Assembly (NCBI RefSeq): GCF_001484765.1
Contig: NZ_KQ947379.1
Coordinates: 117,909 to 181,908 of the forward strand
Source of the DNA: Entomohabitans teleogrylli
GTDB lineage: Bacteria; Pseudomonadota; Gammaproteobacteria; Enterobacterales; Enterobacteriaceae
Length of the DNA stretch: 64,000 nucleotides
Reading direction: 5' to 3'
In this document: in pieces, positions 47,364-57,539 of the stretch
Position numbering within the stretch: the first letter of the stretch is position 1
How the letters are laid out: each line of letters begins with the position of its first letter
Position numbers and translations under genes: made by a program
The notes under the pieces: model-generated
Databases searched by the model: none
What the model saw: the letters and a program-made list of their open reading frames with translations, nothing else
What the model was told of the DNA's origin: nothing

Positions 47364-47478
47364 GGATTAGCCTGCCAGTGGCGCTTAAATTAACTTACTG
47401 AATGATAAGTGAAACATATTGTGTTGCGTCGAACCTCCCCAATGCCGAGGTTTTTCTTATGCCCCATTCGGAGGAGAC

Positions 47479-47494
47479 GCACTAAAAAAGTGCA
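47479..47494 (-). promoter_or_regulatory. NtrC enhancer-like site upstream of nac
   Basis: GCACTAAAAAAGTGCA, an inverted repeat (GCACT/AGTGC) like the NtrC consensus. Its centre is about 149 nt upstream of the start point predicted from the sigma-54 promoter, the distance reported for Klebsiella nac. Confidence 0.75.
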
Positions 47495-47542
47495 CAGTTT
47501 GCTGATTTTGTCAGCGATCAATTTCCGCCACTGCCCAGCCCT

Positions 47543-47571
47543 TTGACAAGCCCGCAACGGGCCGTTATTAT
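47543..47571 (+). promoter_or_regulatory. Promoter of the second tRNA-Asn
   Basis: TTGACA, 17 nt, TATTAT, followed by the GC-rich discriminator GCGCCCC. Confidence 0.9.
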
Positions 47572-47589
47572 GCGCCCCGTTCACACAAT

Positions 47590-47665
47590 TCCTCTGTAGT
47601 TCAGTCGGTAGAACGGCGGACTGTTAATCCGTATGTCACTGGTTCGAGTCCAGTCAGAGGAGCCA
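47590..47665 (+). tRNA. tRNA-Asn (GTT), second copy
   Basis: 76 nt with CCA, identical to the copies at 34085 and 56580. Identity with the third copy extends from the discriminator through the terminator (47572-47706 versus 56562-56696). Confidence 0.98.
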
Positions 47666-47672
47666 GATTCAG

Positions 47673-47699
47673 AAAAGCCTGCCTGCGAGCAGGCTTTTT
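47673..47699 (+). terminator. Terminator of the second tRNA-Asn
   Basis: AAAAGCCTGC, CTGCGA loop, GCAGGCTTTT and one more T. Confidence 0.92.
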
Positions 47700-47918
47700 G
47701 CTTTTCGTCGGTTTGATGTAGGGAGCGAATCATCCTCCTGAGCTACGCCGCTCGTCCCCTGCCGCCATCACTTTCGCTGACGGCCGCGAACCTTCTCCCC
47801 GGACTCTTTCTGGTATGCTGCTTCAGGCAGCCTGCACAGCTCAGTCGGACGCTGTTCCAGCGGCCAGGTCGAATTGCGACTCAGGCAAATACCAACCTGT
47901 GATCTGTCTATCGGGGAA

Positions 47919-48479
47919 ATGATGAAATATCAGAAGGCATTGCAGCGGCTATTGTTAGACGATCCGCTAAGGATGAAGGCTCTTTACGCTGTTCAGGCGT
48001 TAAAACTTAGCGATAGCTGGATCGGCGCCGGATTTGTGCGCGATGCAGTCTGGGACCACTTACACGGATATGGGCACAGATCCGTCGCGGGTGATGTGGA
48101 TGTTGTCTGGTGTGATCCGCAACGCTGTCATCCTGCTCACGATAGCGGCCTGGAAGAGCAGCTTCGTCAACAATCTGCAACGTTCAACTGGTCGGTAAAG
48201 AATCAAGCCAGAATGCATCAACGCAACGGTAATAACCCATACCGCTCCACAGAGAATGCTCTACGGTATTGGCCTGAGACAGCAACGGCTGTCGCAGTCA
48301 GAGCAGGAGGCCCGGATCGTATTGAGATTATTGCGCCTTATGGACTTGACGATTTGTTTGAATTACGTCTCCGGCCCACCCCTCAATTCAGGAATGAAAA
48401 ACTGGATGTTTTCAGGCAACGCTTAGCCACAAAACGCTGGCCAGAGCGCTATCCCCTGTTGCAGCTCATCGCGCCCTGA
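47919..48479 (+). CDS. Nucleotidyltransferase-family protein (NTP_transf_6/DUF925-like)
   Basis: 186 residues from MMKYQKALQRLLLDDPLRMK, GGGGA upstream. The polymerase-beta-like nucleotidyltransferase pattern is seen: WIGAGFVRDAVWD, then the metal-binding GDVDVVWCD. Conserved MHQRNGNNPYRSTENALRYWPETATAVAVR matches the single-domain family. The reaction is not known for any member I can name. It stands alone between the second tRNA-Asn and topAI; tRNA-flanked position suggests accessory DNA. Confidence 0.82.
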   Translation: MMKYQKALQRLLLDDPLRMKALYAVQALKLSDSWIGAGFVRDAVWDHLHGYGHRSVAGDVDVVWCDPQRCHPAHDSGLEEQLRQQSATFNWSVKNQARMHQRNGNNPYRSTENALRYWPETATAVAVRAGGPDRIEIIAPYGLDDLFELRLRPTPQFRNEKLDVFRQRLATKRWPERYPLLQLIAP

Positions 48480-49098
<619 letters not shown>

Positions 49099-49108
49099 GG
49101 AGAGAATG

Positions 49109-49855
49109 ATGGATATCCCACGTATTTTTACCATTAGCGAAAGCGAACACCGCATCCATAACCCGTTCACGCCAGAAAAATATGCCACGCTTGGCCGCGT
49201 ATTGCGCATGAAGCCGGGTTGGCGAATTCTCGATCTGGGCAGCGGCTCGGGTGAGATGCTATGCACCTGGGCCCACGAACATGGGATTACCGGCGTTGGC
49301 ATCGACATGAGTCCACTCTTCACCGCGCAGGCAAAACGGCGCGCAGAAGAACTCAACGTCACTGAACGCGTGCATTTTATCCATAGCGACGCCGCCGGTT
49401 ACGTCGCCGATGAAAAATGCGACGTGGCGGCCTGCATCGGCGCTACCTGGATTGCTGGCGGCGTCGCCGGGACCCTTGAACTGCTGGCGCAGAGCCTCAG
49501 GCCAGGCGGAATGCTGCTTATCGGTGAGCCGTACTGGCGTCATCTGCCTGAAACTGAAGAGCTGGCCCAAGCCTGTGGCGTCACATCCGTGGCCGATTTC
49601 CTGACCCTTCCCGACCTCGTCGCCTCTTTCGACGCACAGGGTTATGACGTGGTGGAGATGGTGCTGGCAGACCAGGAAGGCTGGGACAGATATGAAGCCG
49701 CGAAGTGGCTGACGATGCGCCGCTGGCTGGAGCAAAACCCGGATGATGAATTTGCGCAGGACGTTCGGGCAGAGTTGACTATCTCGCCCAAACGCCACGT
49801 CACATACACGCGGGAATACTTTGGCTGGGGAGTGTTTGCGTTAATCGCGCGGTGA
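49109..49855 (+). CDS. yjhP: YjhP, SAM-dependent methyltransferase
   Basis: 248 residues from MDIPRIFTISESEHRIHNPF. Class I methyltransferase: motif I ILDLGSGSGEMLC, then GVGIDMSPLF, and motif IV-like CDVAACIGATWIAGG. Ends HVTYTREYFGWGVFALIAR as in E. coli YjhP. Of two adjacent ATGs the second has better spacing to GGAGA. Co-transcribed with topAI; substrate unknown. Confidence 0.93.
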   Translation: MDIPRIFTISESEHRIHNPFTPEKYATLGRVLRMKPGWRILDLGSGSGEMLCTWAHEHGITGVGIDMSPLFTAQAKRRAEELNVTERVHFIHSDAAGYVADEKCDVAACIGATWIAGGVAGTLELLAQSLRPGGMLLIGEPYWRHLPETEELAQACGVTSVADFLTLPDLVASFDAQGYDVVEMVLADQEGWDRYEAAKWLTMRRWLEQNPDDEFAQDVRAELTISPKRHVTYTREYFGWGVFALIAR

Positions 49856-49866
49856 GGTGAAACAGA

Positions 49867-49888
49867 AGGCCTCCGGCGCCGGAGCCTT
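49867..49888 (+). terminator. Hairpin after yjhP
   Basis: AAGG-C-CTCCGGC / GCCGGAG-CCTT, one bulged base. Further on, 49968-49987 is a perfect 20 bp palindrome GCCGGCATGCGCATGCCGGC. No gene between here and the receptor. Confidence 0.5.
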
Positions 49889-50083
49889 ACTTAGTAAGGG
49901 TGCAACTGGCGGGTGAACTTACCCGCCGGCTGTTAGTAGCGAACAACCTGCCAGACACCGCAAGGCGGCCGGCATGCGCATGCCGGCTTGCTCACATTTC
50001 CCTCTCACTTACAAGCGCCAATTGTGAAGAAATAATGAATAAGAATGAATAAATCATGAATATTCACCACGCCAATATGAAAT

Positions 50084-50102
50084 ACAAATAACAATCATTA
50101 TC
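50084..50102 (+). promoter_or_regulatory. Fur box of the siderophore receptor
   Basis: 14 of 19 matches to the Fur consensus, with the right half AATCATTATC perfect. It lies 43 nt upstream of the start codon, so the receptor should be repressed by Fe-Fur. Confidence 0.75.
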
Positions 50103-50145
50103 ATGCGCATTCTCTAAATATGAATAAATAATGGAGAGTTTGGGG

Positions 50146-52320
50146 ATGACGATGTCAAGGATTCACACCATGCGTCCACTGGCGCTGTTTTTAACCACGT
50201 TGATGGCGAGCAGCGTATTTGCCGCGGAAAACGAGGATCAGATGGTGGTGCGCGCCACGGCCGAAGAGGAACTGAAACAGCAGCCTGGCGTTTCCATCAT
50301 CACGGCGGAAGATATTAAAAAAGAGCCGCCGGTGAACGACCTTTCCGATATCATTCGCAAAATGCCCGGCGTCAACCTCACCGGCAACAGCGCCACCGGC
50401 AGCAGGGGTAACAACCGCCAGATCGACATCCGCGGTATGGGGCCGGAAAACACGCTGATCATGGTCGACGGCGTTCCCGTCAGTTCCCGTAACTCGGTAC
50501 GCTACAGCTGGCGTGGGGAGCGCGATACCCGCGGCGATACCAACTGGGTGCCGGTTGAACTGGTTGAGCGTATCGAAGTGATCCGCGGCCCGGCAGCCGC
50601 CCGCTATGGCTCCGGCGCCGCCGGCGGTGTGGTTAACATCATCACCAAACGCCCGACCAACGACTGGCACGGTTCGCTCTCTCTGTACACTAACCAGCCG
50701 GAAGACAATAAAGAAGGCGCCACCAGGCGCGCCAACTTTAATCTTACCGGCCCGCTGGCTGGCGATGCTCTGACCATGCGCCTGTACGGCAACATCAACA
50801 AAACCGAACCCGATGCCTGGGATATCAACACCGCCCAAAACGGTTCTTACGCCGCCGGGCGCGAAGGAGTGCGCAACAAGGACATCAACGGCCAGCTATC
50901 CTGGAAAATCACCCCGACGCAGATTGTCGATGTCGATTACGGCTACAGCCGCCAGGGGAATATTTACGCCGGCGATACCCAGTACAGTAACGGTAACCTC
51001 AGCCCCAATGGTCTGGTCAGCTCCCTGTATGGCCAGGAAACCAACCGTATGTACCGCCAGAATTACGGCATCACCCATAACGGCGTCTGGGACTGGGGCC
51101 AGTCGAAAACCGGTTTCTACTACGAGAAAACCAATAACACCCGCCTGCAGGAAGGGTCCACGGGTAAAGTCGAGGGGATGATCAACAGCGATGTGTATGA
51201 CACCAGCCGCCTTGAGAGCTATCGCGCCACCACCGAGATCAACTTCCCGGTCACTCTGTGGGTCGATCATATGGTCACGCTGGGCGCTGACTGGGATCGC
51301 GAAGCGCTTAACGATCCGGCTTCCATGTCCGCCACTGACGCCTCCGGGGAAACTATCGGTAATATCTCCGGCGATCCTTCCCGGCGCAGCAGCAAAAACA
51401 GCGCAGAAATCACCGGACTCTACTTTGAAGATAATATCGAGGCGCTGCCCGGCACCTTTATCATTCCGGGGCTGCGCTTCGACTATCACAACAAGTTTGG
51501 TTCCAACTGGAGCCCGAGCCTCAACGCCTCTCAGGAGTTAGGGGAATACTTTAAGGTTAAAGCCGGTATCGCCCGGGCTTACAAGGCTCCGAACCTCTAT
51601 CAGTCCAGCGAAGGTTATCTGCTCTCCACCCGCGGCAACGGCTGCCCAAACACCATCGCCAGCGGCAGTTGCTACCTGTTGGGTAACGATGACCTGAAAC
51701 CGGAAATCAGCGTCAACAAAGAGATTGGCCTTGAGTTCAACTACGATGGCTATATTGCCGGTATCACTTATTTCCGTAACGATTATAAAAACAAAATCGT
51801 TTCCGGTAGCGATATCATCGGTTATGCCTCAAACGGCAATAATATTCTGCGCTGGGAAAACGGCGGCAAGGCAGTGGTGGAAGGCCTGGAAGGTAACCTG
51901 ACCATTCCGCTGGTGCGTGACACCCTGACCTGGCGAACCAACGCCACCTATATGATCCAGTCAGAAAACAAAGATACCGGCAACCCGCTGTCGATCATTC
52001 CGGAATACACCATTAACACCATGCTGGACTGGCAGGTTACCGATAAACTGTCCACCAACGTTAACTGGACAATGTATGGCCGCCAGAAACCGCGTGAATA
52101 CGCCGAGATTCGCACCGAAGTCGACGCCATGTCGAACCGCGAAGTGGGCGCCTATTCCATCGTCGGTATTGGCGGTAATTACCAGTTAACCAAAAATCTG
52201 CTGGTTAACGCCGGCGTCAGCAACCTGTTCGACAAACGCCTGTACCGTGAAAACGACGGCGCATCCACCTATAACGAACCGGGCCGCGCTTATTATGCCG
52301 GTGTAACCATGTCCTTCTGA
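50146..52320 (+). CDS. FepA-family TonB-dependent siderophore receptor
   Basis: 724 residues. Signal peptide ending MASSVFA-A, TonB box like DQMVVRATA, plug domain (IRKMPGVNLTGNSATGSRGN, IEVIRGPAAARYGSGAAGGV), then a 22-strand barrel ending AGVTMSF with terminal Phe. The plug and NNRQIDIRGMGPENTLIMVDG resemble FepA, PfeA and IroN, so a catecholate siderophore is likely. GGAGAG precedes the ATG at 50146; the ATG at 50131 has no ribosome site. It stands alone, without synthesis or ABC genes. E. coli fepA is elsewhere, so this is probably an additional receptor. Confidence 0.88.
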   Translation: MTMSRIHTMRPLALFLTTLMASSVFAAENEDQMVVRATAEEELKQQPGVSIITAEDIKKEPPVNDLSDIIRKMPGVNLTGNSATGSRGNNRQIDIRGMGPENTLIMVDGVPVSSRNSVRYSWRGERDTRGDTNWVPVELVERIEVIRGPAAARYGSGAAGGVVNIITKRPTNDWHGSLSLYTNQPEDNKEGATRRANFNLTGPLAGDALTMRLYGNINKTEPDAWDINTAQNGSYAAGREGVRNKDINGQLSWKITPTQIVDVDYGYSRQGNIYAGDTQYSNGNLSPNGLVSSLYGQETNRMYRQNYGITHNGVWDWGQSKTGFYYEKTNNTRLQEGSTGKVEGMINSDVYDTSRLESYRATTEINFPVTLWVDHMVTLGADWDREALNDPASMSATDASGETIGNISGDPSRRSSKNSAEITGLYFEDNIEALPGTFIIPGLRFDYHNKFGSNWSPSLNASQELGEYFKVKAGIARAYKAPNLYQSSEGYLLSTRGNGCPNTIASGSCYLLGNDDLKPEISVNKEIGLEFNYDGYIAGITYFRNDYKNKIVSGSDIIGYASNGNNILRWENGGKAVVEGLEGNLTIPLVRDTLTWRTNATYMIQSENKDTGNPLSIIPEYTINTMLDWQVTDKLSTNVNWTMYGRQKPREYAEIRTEVDAMSNREVGAYSIVGIGGNYQLTKNLLVNAGVSNLFDKRLYRENDGASTYNEPGRAYYAGVTMSF

Positions 52321-52327
52321 TCCTCCC

Positions 52328-52354
52328 GGGCCGTCGCCAGTCGGCGGCCCTTTT
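52328..52354 (+). terminator. Terminator of the receptor gene
   Basis: GGGCCG..CGCC stem against GGCG.GGCCC with a small bulge, followed by TTTT. Confidence 0.7.
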
Positions 52355-52444
52355 GCCGCTTTTCGCTTCCGTTCTCCTTATGCCATGACATACTACAAAG
52401 ACCGGCACCCGGCGACCGGGCCACGGCTTGATTAAGGAGATACC

Positions 52445-53905
52445 ATGACTCACCCCACATCGCGTCAGCGTCTGACGCCCGCTGAAGCGCTCGACCAATT
52501 AGAAGCGCAGTATGATGCCGCGGTGGACGCTCTGCGTCACGCCATTGCCCGATTTATTGAGGATGGCAGCATCCCCGACCCGCAAGTCCGCCATCAGGGG
52601 CTGTTCGTCTACCCACAGCTCAGCGTCACCTGGGACGGCGATGCCATCACGCCGCCGAAAACCCGCGCCTGGGGCCGCTTTACGCATCCGGGCTGCTATA
52701 CCACCACGGTAACCCGCCCGGCGCTGTTCCGCCACTATCTGCTGGAACAGTTAACCATGCTGGTGGAGGATTACGGCGCCACTATCGAAGTGGGACCATC
52801 GCTGCATGAAATCCCTTATCCGTATGTGATTGACGGCTCCAGCCTGGCGCTGGACCGTTCGATGAGCGCCGGCCTGACGCGCCACTTCCCCACCACCGAG
52901 CTGGCGCAGATTGGCGATGAAACCGCCGATGGCCTGTTCCATCCAACCGAGTTTTACCCGCTGTCCCATTTCGACGCCCGGCGGGTGGATTTCTCACTGG
53001 CGCGTCTGCGCCACTACACCGGCACGCCGGTGGAACATTTTCAGCCCTTCGTACTGTTTACCAACTACACCCGCTATGTGGATGAGTTCGTGCGCTGGGG
53101 CTGTAGCCAGATCCTCGACCCCGACAGCCCGTATATCGCCATGTCCTGCGCCGGCGGCAACTGGATAACCGCCGAGACCGAAGCGCCCGAGCAAGAGATT
53201 TCCGATCTGGCGTGGAAAAAGCACCAGATGCCTGCCTGGCATCTGATCACCGCTGACGGCGAGGGCATTACGCTTATCAACATCGGCGTCGGGCCGTCGA
53301 ACGCCAAGAACATTTGCGACCACCTGGCAGTACTGCGCCCGGCGGCCTGGCTGATGATCGGCCACTGCGGCGGGCTGCGCGAAAGCCAGAACATCGGCGA
53401 TTATGTGCTGGCGCACGCCTATTTGCGCGACGACCATGTGCTGGATGCGGTCCTGCCGCCGGATATCCCGATCCCGAGCATCGCGGAAGTGCAGCGCGCC
53501 CTGTACGACGCCACCAAACTGGTAAGCGGAATGCCTGGCGAAGAGGTCAAACAGCGCCTGAGAACCGGCACCGTCGTCACCACTGATGACCGCAACTGGG
53601 AACTGCGCTACTCCGCCTCAGCCCTGCGCTTCAACCTCAGCCGCGCGGTGGCTATCGATATGGAAAGCGCCACTATCGCCGCCCAGGGGTATCGCTTCCG
53701 GGTTCCCTACGGTACCCTGCTATGCGTGTCGGACAAACCCCTGCACGGCGAGATCAAACTGCCCGGCCAGGCAAACCGCTTTTATGAAGGCGCTATCTCG
53801 GAACATCTGCAGATAGGTATCCGGGCGATCGCGCTACTTCAGGCGGAGGGTGAGCGACTGCATTCACGCAAACTGCGCACCTTTAACGAACCGCCGTTCC
53901 GCTAA
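52445..53905 (+). CDS. amn: Amn, AMP nucleosidase
   Basis: 486 residues (E. coli 484). Splits AMP to adenine and ribose 5-phosphate, regulating AMP level. N-terminal regulatory domain (about 1-180) and C-terminal nucleoside-phosphorylase fold with TLINIGVGPSNAKNICDHLA, MIGHCGGLRESQNIGDYVLA and the catalytic-region AIDMESATIAAQGYRFRVPYG (separate blocks). AAGGAG sits upstream of the ATG. Confidence 0.97.
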   Translation: MTHPTSRQRLTPAEALDQLEAQYDAAVDALRHAIARFIEDGSIPDPQVRHQGLFVYPQLSVTWDGDAITPPKTRAWGRFTHPGCYTTTVTRPALFRHYLLEQLTMLVEDYGATIEVGPSLHEIPYPYVIDGSSLALDRSMSAGLTRHFPTTELAQIGDETADGLFHPTEFYPLSHFDARRVDFSLARLRHYTGTPVEHFQPFVLFTNYTRYVDEFVRWGCSQILDPDSPYIAMSCAGGNWITAETEAPEQEISDLAWKKHQMPAWHLITADGEGITLINIGVGPSNAKNICDHLAVLRPAAWLMIGHCGGLRESQNIGDYVLAHAYLRDDHVLDAVLPPDIPIPSIAEVQRALYDATKLVSGMPGEEVKQRLRTGTVVTTDDRNWELRYSASALRFNLSRAVAIDMESATIAAQGYRFRVPYGTLLCVSDKPLHGEIKLPGQANRFYEGAISEHLQIGIRAIALLQAEGERLHSRKLRTFNEPPFR

Positions 53906-53912
53906 AAGCGCC

Positions 53913-53950
53913 GCCGGCGTTCAGGAGAATCGCGCTTGCTGAACGCCGGC
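53913..53950 (+). terminator. Hairpin after amn
   Basis: GCCGGCGTTCAG (53913-53924), 14 nt, CTGAACGCCGGC (53939-53950): 12 perfect pairs. No T-run follows. The rest up to shiA (53951-54220) is the shiA upstream region with no gene. Confidence 0.65.
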
Positions 53951-54220
53951 ATGCTACCCATTGCCCTTCCAGCGCTATTTCATAGGGAATTTACTGGCGA
54001 CATGCGTCCGACGCCCGGTAAGCGTGGCCTGCGGTCAGATTTTATTCTGAATTATCCCGTTTCCGCCCCTCAGCCCCCGTAGAGGGCTAAAAATCATTTT
54101 TCTCCCGCCCGCTGTCGCGGTAGTCTCATAAGTCGCGCCAATAGTTTTTGGCGCGCAAACAGTGAGCAACCGATTTTATAAATACCAATAATTACAAATT
54201 CAGCAACCGACAGGACAGTT

Positions 54221-55549
54221 ATGGACTCAACGCTTATTTCCACCACATCAGGTGAGGAGGCACCGTCACTCAACCGCGCCCGCCGCGCTGCCTGGGGCAG
54301 TTTCGCCGGCGCCGTCGTCGACTGGTATGATTTTTTACTCTATGGCATTACCGCTGCGCTGGTGTTTAACCGCGAATTTTTCCCGCAGATCGGTCCGGCC
54401 ATGGGGACGCTCGCCGCCTTCGCCACGTTCGGCGTCGGCTTTTTGTTCCGCCCGCTGGGAGGCATCATTTTCGGCCATTTCGGCGACCGCCTGGGCCGTA
54501 AACGCATGCTGATGATGACCGTCTGGATGATGGGTATCGCCACCGCCTGTATCGGCATTCTGCCCTCCTTTGATACCATCGGCTGGTGGGCGCCGGTTCT
54601 GTTGGTGCTGCTGCGGGCCATTCAGGGTTTCGCCGTGGGCGGCGAATGGGGCGGCGCGGCGCTGCTGGCAGTGGAAAGCGCGCCGAAAAACAAACGCGCC
54701 TTTTACAGCAGCGGCGTCCAGGTAGGTTACGGCGTCGGGCTGCTACTCTCCACCGGATTAGTGTCGCTGATCAGCTATCTGACCACTGACGAGCAGTTCC
54801 TGAGCTGGGGCTGGCGGCTGCCGTTCCTGTTCAGCATTCTGCTGGTACTGGTAGCGCTGTGGATCCGTAACGGTATGGAGGAGTCCGCCGAATTTGAAGA
54901 GCAGCAGCGCAGCGCCAGTCAGCAGGAGCAAAAACAGCGCCTGCCGGTGCTGGAGGCCCTGGTACGCCATCCCGGCGCTTTCCTGCTGATCATTGCGCTA
55001 CGCCTGTGCGAGCTGCTGACGATGTATATCGTGACCGCCTTCGCCCTGAACTACTCCACCCAAAACCTCGGGCTGCCGCGGGAGTTGTTCCTCAACATAG
55101 GCCTGCTGGTGGGGGGTATCAGTTGCCTGACCATCCCCTGCTTTGCCTGGATGGCCGACCGTTTTGGCCGCCGGCGTATCTATGTGACCGGCGCGCTGCT
55201 CGGTACCCTGAGCGCTTTCCCGTTCTTTATGGCGCTGGAGGCTCAGTCGGTATTCTGGATTGTTTTCTTCTCCCTGATGTTGGCCAACATTGCCCATGAC
55301 ATGGTGGTTTGCGTCCAGCAGCCAATGTTCACCGAGATGTTCGGCGCCAGCTATCGCTACAGCGGCGCCGGCGTCGGCTATCAGGTAGCCAGCGTGGTCG
55401 GCGGCGGATTCACGCCCTTTATCGCCGCAGCGCTGGTAACCTTCTCCGGCGGATCGTGGCACAGCGTGGCTATCTACCTCACGGCGGGCTGCCTGCTTTC
55501 CGCCCTGACGGCAATCCTGATGAAAACGCCGAAACATACGGCGCATTAA
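54221..55549 (+). CDS. shiA: ShiA, shikimate:H+ symporter
   Basis: 442 residues (E. coli 438), major facilitator superfamily, 12 membrane helices. Imports shikimate and dehydroshikimate for aromatic synthesis. MFS motifs GDRLGRKRMLM (after TM2) and ADRFGRRRIYV (after TM8), plus AVGGEWGGAALLAVE. Follows amn as in E. coli. Confidence 0.95.
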   Translation: MDSTLISTTSGEEAPSLNRARRAAWGSFAGAVVDWYDFLLYGITAALVFNREFFPQIGPAMGTLAAFATFGVGFLFRPLGGIIFGHFGDRLGRKRMLMMTVWMMGIATACIGILPSFDTIGWWAPVLLVLLRAIQGFAVGGEWGGAALLAVESAPKNKRAFYSSGVQVGYGVGLLLSTGLVSLISYLTTDEQFLSWGWRLPFLFSILLVLVALWIRNGMEESAEFEEQQRSASQQEQKQRLPVLEALVRHPGAFLLIIALRLCELLTMYIVTAFALNYSTQNLGLPRELFLNIGLLVGGISCLTIPCFAWMADRFGRRRIYVTGALLGTLSAFPFFMALEAQSVFWIVFFSLMLANIAHDMVVCVQQPMFTEMFGASYRYSGAGVGYQVASVVGGGFTPFIAAALVTFSGGSWHSVAIYLTAGCLLSALTAILMKTPKHTAH

Positions 55550-55666
55550 TCCCCCTCATCCGCGGAGCCGCCGGGGCTCCGCCCTTGTTCGTGCCCGGCG
55601 GCTGTGGTGTGATGTTACTAATTATTTTGCTTGCCTGGCATCAATACGTTAAACCGAGGTCGCCAG

Positions 55667-56410
55667 ATGAACACTGATACTGCGCCCATTTTCTGGCCGC
55701 AACGCTTTCTCCTCCCGCAACCGCGGATAGTGCTGTGCCCGGATCCAACCAGCGCGGAGCAGCCGTTGATCGCCCGCGCCAGTGCCGGAGAGGCGGTGGC
55801 GCAGATCTGGCAGGCGCCGCAGGGGCTGGTAGTTCCGGGCAGTTACCGACGTTTTGCCGGTCTACAGGCCGCCTGCGCTGATTTTGCCGCCTGGGGCTGG
55901 CCGGTATGGTTACGCCGTTCCGGCGGCGGACTGGTTCCCCAGGGGAAAGGGATCATCAACCTCAGCCTCGCCTGGCCGATCAACCAGCCACTGGGAGACG
56001 CCGCCGAACCGGTCTATCTGCAACTGTGCGCACTGATTCAGCGCGCTCTGAAACGCTTTGGCGTCGTCAGTCACTTTCAGTCAGTAACCGGTTCATTTTG
56101 CGATGGCCGCTACAATCTGGCCTGCGGTCAGGGAGAACATGCGCGCAAAATTGTCGGTACCGCCCAGTACTGGCGCCCTCTTCCCGATAGCAAGGGTCAT
56201 GTGGTACTGGCCCACGCAGTTATCCTGGTGACAGCCGACCTTATCGCAGCGCACCATATTGCGAACGCTTTTGAGGCCGCCATTAACAGTGGTCGCCGCT
56301 ACGACGTCGACAAAACTGTAACGCTGGCCGCCCTGGCCGCGCCGCGCAACGATCTTCAGGCACAGTTTTGCGGCGTTCTGGCGGAGTTGCTGGGCGCTGC
56401 GCCAGCGTAA
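55667..56410 (+). CDS. Lipoate-protein ligase A-family protein
   Basis: 247 residues from MNTDTAPIFWPQRFLLP, GAGG upstream. BPL/LPL catalytic domain: LRRSGGGLVPQGKGIINLSL (the RRxxGGGxVxxxxG..N loop) and the lysine-containing ARKIVGTAQYWR, which in LplA contacts lipoyl-AMP. It lacks the C-terminal accessory domain of full LplA, so may be a transferase of octanoyl/lipoyl groups or need a partner. No lipoate substrate genes nearby; not part of the E. coli amn-shiA segment. Confidence 0.8.
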   Translation: MNTDTAPIFWPQRFLLPQPRIVLCPDPTSAEQPLIARASAGEAVAQIWQAPQGLVVPGSYRRFAGLQAACADFAAWGWPVWLRRSGGGLVPQGKGIINLSLAWPINQPLGDAAEPVYLQLCALIQRALKRFGVVSHFQSVTGSFCDGRYNLACGQGEHARKIVGTAQYWRPLPDSKGHVVLAHAVILVTADLIAAHHIANAFEAAINSGRRYDVDKTVTLAALAAPRNDLQAQFCGVLAELLGAAPA

Positions 56411-56532
56411 CGTCAAAAGCCGCAAACGGAGAGACAACTGATTGATTAGTCCGCACTGCGGCGGTAAAAAGACGATTTTTACGCCACTGCGGATAATTTA
56501 TCAGCAGACGCATTTTTTTCAGCAAAATGGCT

Positions 56533-56561
56533 TTGACAACCCCACTGCGCCTCGCTAATAT
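56533..56561 (+). promoter_or_regulatory. Promoter of the third tRNA-Asn
   Basis: TTGACA, 17 nt, TAATAT, then GCGCCCC. Spacer differs from that of the second copy, while everything from the discriminator on is identical. Confidence 0.9.
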
Positions 56562-56579
56562 GCGCCCCGTTCACACAAT

Positions 56580-56655
56580 TCCTCTGTAGTTCAGTCGGTA
56601 GAACGGCGGACTGTTAATCCGTATGTCACTGGTTCGAGTCCAGTCAGAGGAGCCA
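56580..56655 (+). tRNA. tRNA-Asn (GTT), third copy
   Basis: 76 nt with CCA, identical to the other two copies in this window. Confidence 0.98.
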
Positions 56656-56662
56656 GATTCAG

Positions 56663-56689
56663 AAAAGCCTGCCTGCGAGCAGGCTTTTT
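56663..56689 (+). terminator. Terminator of the third tRNA-Asn
   Basis: AAAAGCCTGC, CTGCGA, GCAGGCTTTT plus T; identical to 47673-47699. Confidence 0.92.
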
Positions 56690-56852
56690 GCTTTTGAACG
56701 CTGACTGACGCTAAGCGTCGAATCAACCTGTTGCGCTATCCCGCTGTGATGCCAGCGGTACCACTTCGCCAGGCAAAAGCCACCATTTTCCTGCTCCAGA
56801 GATTACAGCGCGGTAACATCATTAAGATAATCCCCGGACAGCGAATAATTAT

Positions 56853-57539
56853 TTATTCACAACGGCCAGATTGCTTATTCTCAGTCGCACCCACCGCAGC
56901 ATTTTTTATTTGCCATGGCTCCGGAACATTATCTTTTATTGCCAGGATATAATTATCGACCAGGCTTTTTGTTTTATCACTGAACGAATAGAATTCATTG
57001 AGCGAACACACCATGTCGATGTCGTCATTGATGGGATGAACAATGTATTCCGGAGTCAGATACAGGACTCGCCCCGCCAGGGTTTTGACATAAAATTTTG
57101 AACCCAACCGGGGAGTAACGTTAATTTGATTAATACCTATTTCCAGCAGATCCTGTGATGGAAAATAGACGACGTACCAGTGTATATGAATTCCGCATCT
57201 TACCGCTTCATGACCCGCCTTTTCCGCTATAGCAGCAATCCCTGCGTCATGTATGGCGCTGATCGTTTGATTAAGTTCTTTCCCCGTCAGCCAGGCATTG
57301 GTGAACGACACAATAATAGAAATAGCCAGGCTGGCAAGAAGTGTCAGTATTATTGTCGACAATACCCATAAACCGCTGCCAAAATCCACAAACAACAGCG
57401 GGATAAGCATGCAGGCGATAAGAGACAGGATCTGGATTATTGCTGACCATTTCCCGGACCGGCGAACAAATGAAAAGATCAGGTAGATTATTACCAGCCC
57501 GATAAAGCCGTAAAAAAACAACAACGAGGAATCGACCAT
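56853..57539 (-). CDS. Hypothetical inner-membrane protein
   Basis: 228 residues. Three membrane helices in the first 85 residues (FFYGFIGLVIIYLIFSFV; IIQILSLIACMLIPLLFV; VLSTIILTLLASLAISIIV), then a soluble domain of ~140 residues with IHIHWYVVYFPSQDLLEIGINQINVTP. No motif known to me. AT-rich relative to the backbone and placed right after a tRNA gene, so probably acquired. Function unknown. Confidence 0.75.
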   Translation of the reverse strand: MVDSSLLFFYGFIGLVIIYLIFSFVRRSGKWSAIIQILSLIACMLIPLLFVDFGSGLWVLSTIILTLLASLAISIIVSFTNAWLTGKELNQTISAIHDAGIAAIAEKAGHEAVRCGIHIHWYVVYFPSQDLLEIGINQINVTPRLGSKFYVKTLAGRVLYLTPEYIVHPINDDIDMVCSLNEFYSFSDKTKSLVDNYILAIKDNVPEPWQIKNAAVGATENKQSGRCE

